In this document: piece after piece, positions 6,105 through 10,127 of the stretch
How positions within the stretch are numbered: the stretch's first letter is position 1
How the letters are laid out: the number at the start of each line of letters is the position of its first letter
Assembly: GCA_025463615.1 (NCBI GenBank)
Contig: JAODAU010000215.1
Coordinates: 1 to 10,127, forward strand
Source of the DNA: Microbacteriaceae bacterium
Lineage (GTDB): Bacteria > Actinomycetota > Actinomycetes > Actinomycetales > Microbacteriaceae
Length of the DNA: 10,127 bases
Direction of reading: 5' to 3'
The notes under the pieces: generated by a model
Database searches by the model: none
Seen by the model: only the letters and a program-made list of their open reading frames with translations
Told to the model about the DNA's origin: nothing
Made by a program: the position numbers and the translations under genes

Positions 6105-8300
6105 TCACTCCGCTGTGACCCGCAGCACCACCACGCGCTCGGGGAACGACCCGGGCGCCTGCAGCCCGGTCACCGCGAGCGAGCGCCCGCTCAGCACCAC
6201 GCCGGTGCCGTCGCCGTACCAGGCCGGGTCGGTGCGCCCGCCGTCGGGCGTGCCGACCACCACGGGCGCGACGCGGTAACGACGGGAGGGGTCGAGGCCC
6301 GGGAGGGTGAGGCGGCGGCGGGGCGCGACATCCGACCGGCCCAGGTAGGCGAGGAACATGAGCGCCTCGGACCGGTCCTGCGCGACGACCCCGTAGACCT
6401 GCAGGCTCGGGTCGGTCGGGTCGGCGCGCACCACGTCGCCCGAGTGCATGAGGGCGCGGTGGGCCTTGTAGAAGTCGATCCACTCGGCGAGGTCGCGACC
6501 CTCCCGCTCGGTGGCCTCGGTGAGGTCCCACTCGATTCCGAAGTGGCCGAAGACCGCCGTGCCCGCGCGGAACGACAGCTCGTGGCGCCGGCCCGTGGTG
6601 TGGTTGAGGCCGGAGCCGATGTGCGAGCCGAGCAATTCGGGCGGCAGGAGCTGCATGGTCCAGCGGTTCATCTGCTGGCGGTCGAGCGCGTCGAGGCAGT
6701 CGCTCACCCAGACCCGATCCGTGTGCTCGATCACGCCGAGGTCCACCCGCGAGCCGCCCGACGAGCAGGACTCGATCTCGAGGCCGGGGAAGCGACGCTT
6801 GAGCTCGGCCATCAGGCGGTAGGCGGCGAGGGTCTGCTCGTGCACGCCTGCGACCCCGGTCGGGAACGTGCCGGCGTCGATGAGGTCGCGGTTGTGGTCC
6901 CACTTGATGTACGCGATGTCGTACTCGGTGAGGATGCTCGACATCCGCTCCAGGATGTGATCGTACGCCGCCGGGATGCCCAGGTTGAGCACCTGCTGGT
7001 TGCGCCCTCGGATCGGCAGCCGCCCGTCGGTCTGCATGATCCACTCGGGGTGCGCCCGAGCCAGGTCGCTGTCCTCGTTGATCATCTCCGGCTCGAACCA
7101 GAGGCCGAACTCCATGCCGAGCGCGGTCACGTGCTCCACGAGCGGGGAGAGGCCGTTGGGCCAGACGCCCTCGTCCACGGTCCAGTCGCCGAGGCCGCTG
7201 GTGTCGTCGCGGCGGCCGGTGAACCAGCCGTCGTCGAGCACGTACCGCTCGACGCCCAGCGCGGCCGCGCGGTCGGCGAGCTCGGTCAGGCGGGCGAGGT
7301 CGTGGTCGAAGTAGACGGCCTCCCAGACGTTGAGCGTCACCGGCCGCGGCCGGGTCGGATGCGTCGGCCGGCCCCGCAGGAACCGGTGGAACCGCTGCGC
7401 CTGCTCGTCCAGCCCGTCGGAGTACGCGCCGTACAGCCACGGCCCCCGGTAGCTCTCGCCCTCGGCGAGGCGCATCTCGCCGGGCAGCAGCAGCTCGCCG
7501 CCGCCGACCACCTGGAACCCGGTCGCGAGCCGCTCGGCGTAGTGCCGGTGGTTGCCGCTGAACGCGACGTGGATGCCCCAGACCTCCCCGTGCCGGAAGC
7601 CGAAGCCCGGCGTTCCGACGCTGAGGATGGTCGCGGCATCCGCCCCTGTGCGCCCCTTGCGCCCCTCGCGCTCGTGGATGCCGACGCCCAGCTCACGGCG
7701 CTGCGGCACCCGCTCGCGGCTCCAGCGGCCCGCGAAGTCGAGGATCTCGCGCGCCTGCTCGGGGATTGGCAGGGCGATGTCGAGGTCGGTCACCGTGTAT
7801 ATGCCGGATGCGGCATTCTTCAGTTCGGCGCGGGCGCGCAGCAGGCCGCTCGCCAGCAGCTCGAGCTCGATCACGACACGCAGCCCGGCGATCTCGTCGC
7901 GCGCGTGGAAGGTCGCGACGCCGGCGCCGGTCTCTATGAGGTTGCCGTCGCGGCGTGACTCCCCGGTGACCTCGATCGACGTCACCGTGAACTTCGGCGA
8001 CCAGTCGGCGCCGTCGCGGTGGCCTGCGACCCCCGGCTTGCCCTCCCAGCCGGCGTGATGTTCCGGCAGCAGGGCGAGGCGCACGGGTTGGTCGACGACG
8101 TTGCCGCTGGCCGGCTCGGGGGCCGCGACCGCGATCGCGCGCACGTCGTGCAGGGACTGGGTCCCGAGCGCGGCGCCCCAGTGCAGCACGGCGGGCAGCC
8201 GACCCTCCGTGGCGTCGAGCAGCACGCTCACGCCCGCCGCCTCCAGGTGCACGAACGCGTCGGGCGCCGAGAGCACGACGTCGGGAACTGGTGAGGGCAT
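6105..8300 (-). CDS. GH36 alpha-galactosidase
   Basis: A 731-residue enzyme, of normal length for bacterial GH36, that removes terminal alpha-1,6-linked galactose from melibiose, raffinose and related sugars. The N-terminal beta-sandwich domain spans about 1-315. The TIM barrel that follows carries YVLDDGWFTGRRDD (353-366), GLWFEPEMINEDSDL (399-413), YIKWDHNRDL (464-473) with the nucleophile Asp468, CSSGGSRVDLG (512-522), and WVSDCLDALDR (531-541) with the acid/base Asp534. The C-terminal beta domain is about 640-731. All key residues are present. No signal peptide is seen, so it should be cytoplasmic. The ATG at 8300 is preceded by AGGAG (complement of 8306-8310) with 5 nt spacing; the frame is open further upstream but overlaps the beta-galactosidase gene. 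It lies 20 nt behind that gene and is almost certainly co-transcribed with it. Exact substrate preference cannot be read from sequence. Confidence 0.95.
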   Translation of the reverse strand: MPSPVPDVVLSAPDAFVHLEAAGVSVLLDATEGRLPAVLHWGAALGTQSLHDVRAIAVAAPEPASGNVVDQPVRLALLPEHHAGWEGKPGVAGHRDGADWSPKFTVTSIEVTGESRRDGNLIETGAGVATFHARDEIAGLRVVIELELLASGLLRARAELKNAASGIYTVTDLDIALPIPEQAREILDFAGRWSRERVPQRRELGVGIHEREGRKGRTGADAATILSVGTPGFGFRHGEVWGIHVAFSGNHRHYAERLATGFQVVGGGELLLPGEMRLAEGESYRGPWLYGAYSDGLDEQAQRFHRFLRGRPTHPTRPRPVTLNVWEAVYFDHDLARLTELADRAAALGVERYVLDDGWFTGRRDDTSGLGDWTVDEGVWPNGLSPLVEHVTALGMEFGLWFEPEMINEDSDLARAHPEWIMQTDGRLPIRGRNQQVLNLGIPAAYDHILERMSSILTEYDIAYIKWDHNRDLIDAGTFPTGVAGVHEQTLAAYRLMAELKRRFPGLEIESCSSGGSRVDLGVIEHTDRVWVSDCLDALDRQQMNRWTMQLLPPELLGSHIGSGLNHTTGRRHELSFRAGTAVFGHFGIEWDLTEATEREGRDLAEWIDFYKAHRALMHSGDVVRADPTDPSLQVYGVVAQDRSEALMFLAYLGRSDVAPRRRLTLPGLDPSRRYRVAPVVVGTPDGGRTDPAWYGDGTGVVLSGRSLAVTGLQAPGSFPERVVVLRVTAE

Positions 8301-8305
8301 GGCTT

Positions 8306-8310
8306 CTCCT
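8306..8310 (-). promoter_or_regulatory. Strong Shine-Dalgarno site fixing the alpha-galactosidase start
   Basis: On the minus strand AGGAG stands 5 nt before the ATG at 8300, inside the 20-nt gap between the two glycosidase genes. It decides the start among several in-frame upstream options that would overlap the beta-galactosidase gene. Confidence 0.8.
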
Positions 8311-8320
8311 GTGAACGGTG

Positions 8321-10127
<1,807 letters not shown>

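Noticed and set aside
6444..7958. Long plus-strand frame opposite the alpha-galactosidase
   Set aside because: It mirrors the codon positions of the GH36 gene, has no family motif, and lies within a gene with all catalytic residues.

Overview
The window looks like chromosomal DNA of a high-GC actinobacterium. A Microbacteriaceae-type organism (Microbacterium, Leifsonia or Agromyces relatives) is my best guess. The reasons are strong G/C preference at third codon positions, GTG starts, an actinobacterial-style LCP cell-wall protein, a CGNR zinc-finger regulator, at least one probable leaderless promoter, and a marked excess of the word GGATGCC/GGCATCC. The taxonomic call is an inference from style, not from a marker gene. 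Coding density is very high. No stretch over 300 bases lacks a gene, and I see no rRNA, tRNA, CRISPR array, insertion sequence or phage gene.

Layout. (1) Positions 1-1943, minus strand: a compact unit of three genes read right to left. These are a CGNR zinc-finger regulator, an LCP-family (LytR-CpsA-Psr) cell-wall glycopolymer transferase that overlaps it by 4 nt, and the N-terminal part of an alpha/beta hydrolase that leaves the window at the left edge. (2) Positions 2001-2948, plus strand: a ten-helix TDT/SLAC1/TehA-family transporter, divergent from the regulator across a 57-nt spacer. The spacer holds an 8-bp inverted repeat and a -10 box placed exactly for a leaderless regulator mRNA. 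(3) Positions 2945-4606, minus strand: an AraC-family regulator resembling RclR, followed 60 nt later by a small alpha/beta hydrolase whose stop codon overlaps the transporter's stop. (4) Positions 4683-6101, plus strand: a flavin disulfide-reductase-type oxidoreductase very similar to RclA, divergent from the RclR-like gene across 76 nt. (5) Positions 6105-10127, minus strand: a galactoside-degrading operon, with a LacZ-type GH2 beta-galactosidase (5' end outside the window) followed 20 nt later by a GH36 alpha-galactosidase.

How the genes work together. The RclR/RclA pair reproduces the E. coli arrangement of a regulator divergent from a reactive-chlorine/copper flavoenzyme, so this is probably an oxidant-defence module. 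The E. coli partners RclB and RclC are not seen here, and a hydrolase sits behind the regulator instead. The two glycosidases have no signal peptide visible (the beta-galactosidase N-terminus is not seen), so they probably act in the cytoplasm on imported alpha- and beta-galactosides, with a transporter and regulator expected beyond the right edge. The CGNR-LCP coupling may tie cell-wall polymer attachment to a stress-type regulator. I found no wholly new multi-gene system. The most informative items are the actinobacterial Rcl-like locus, which keeps the first sensing cysteine but apparently not the second, and the architecture of the CGNR/transporter promoter.
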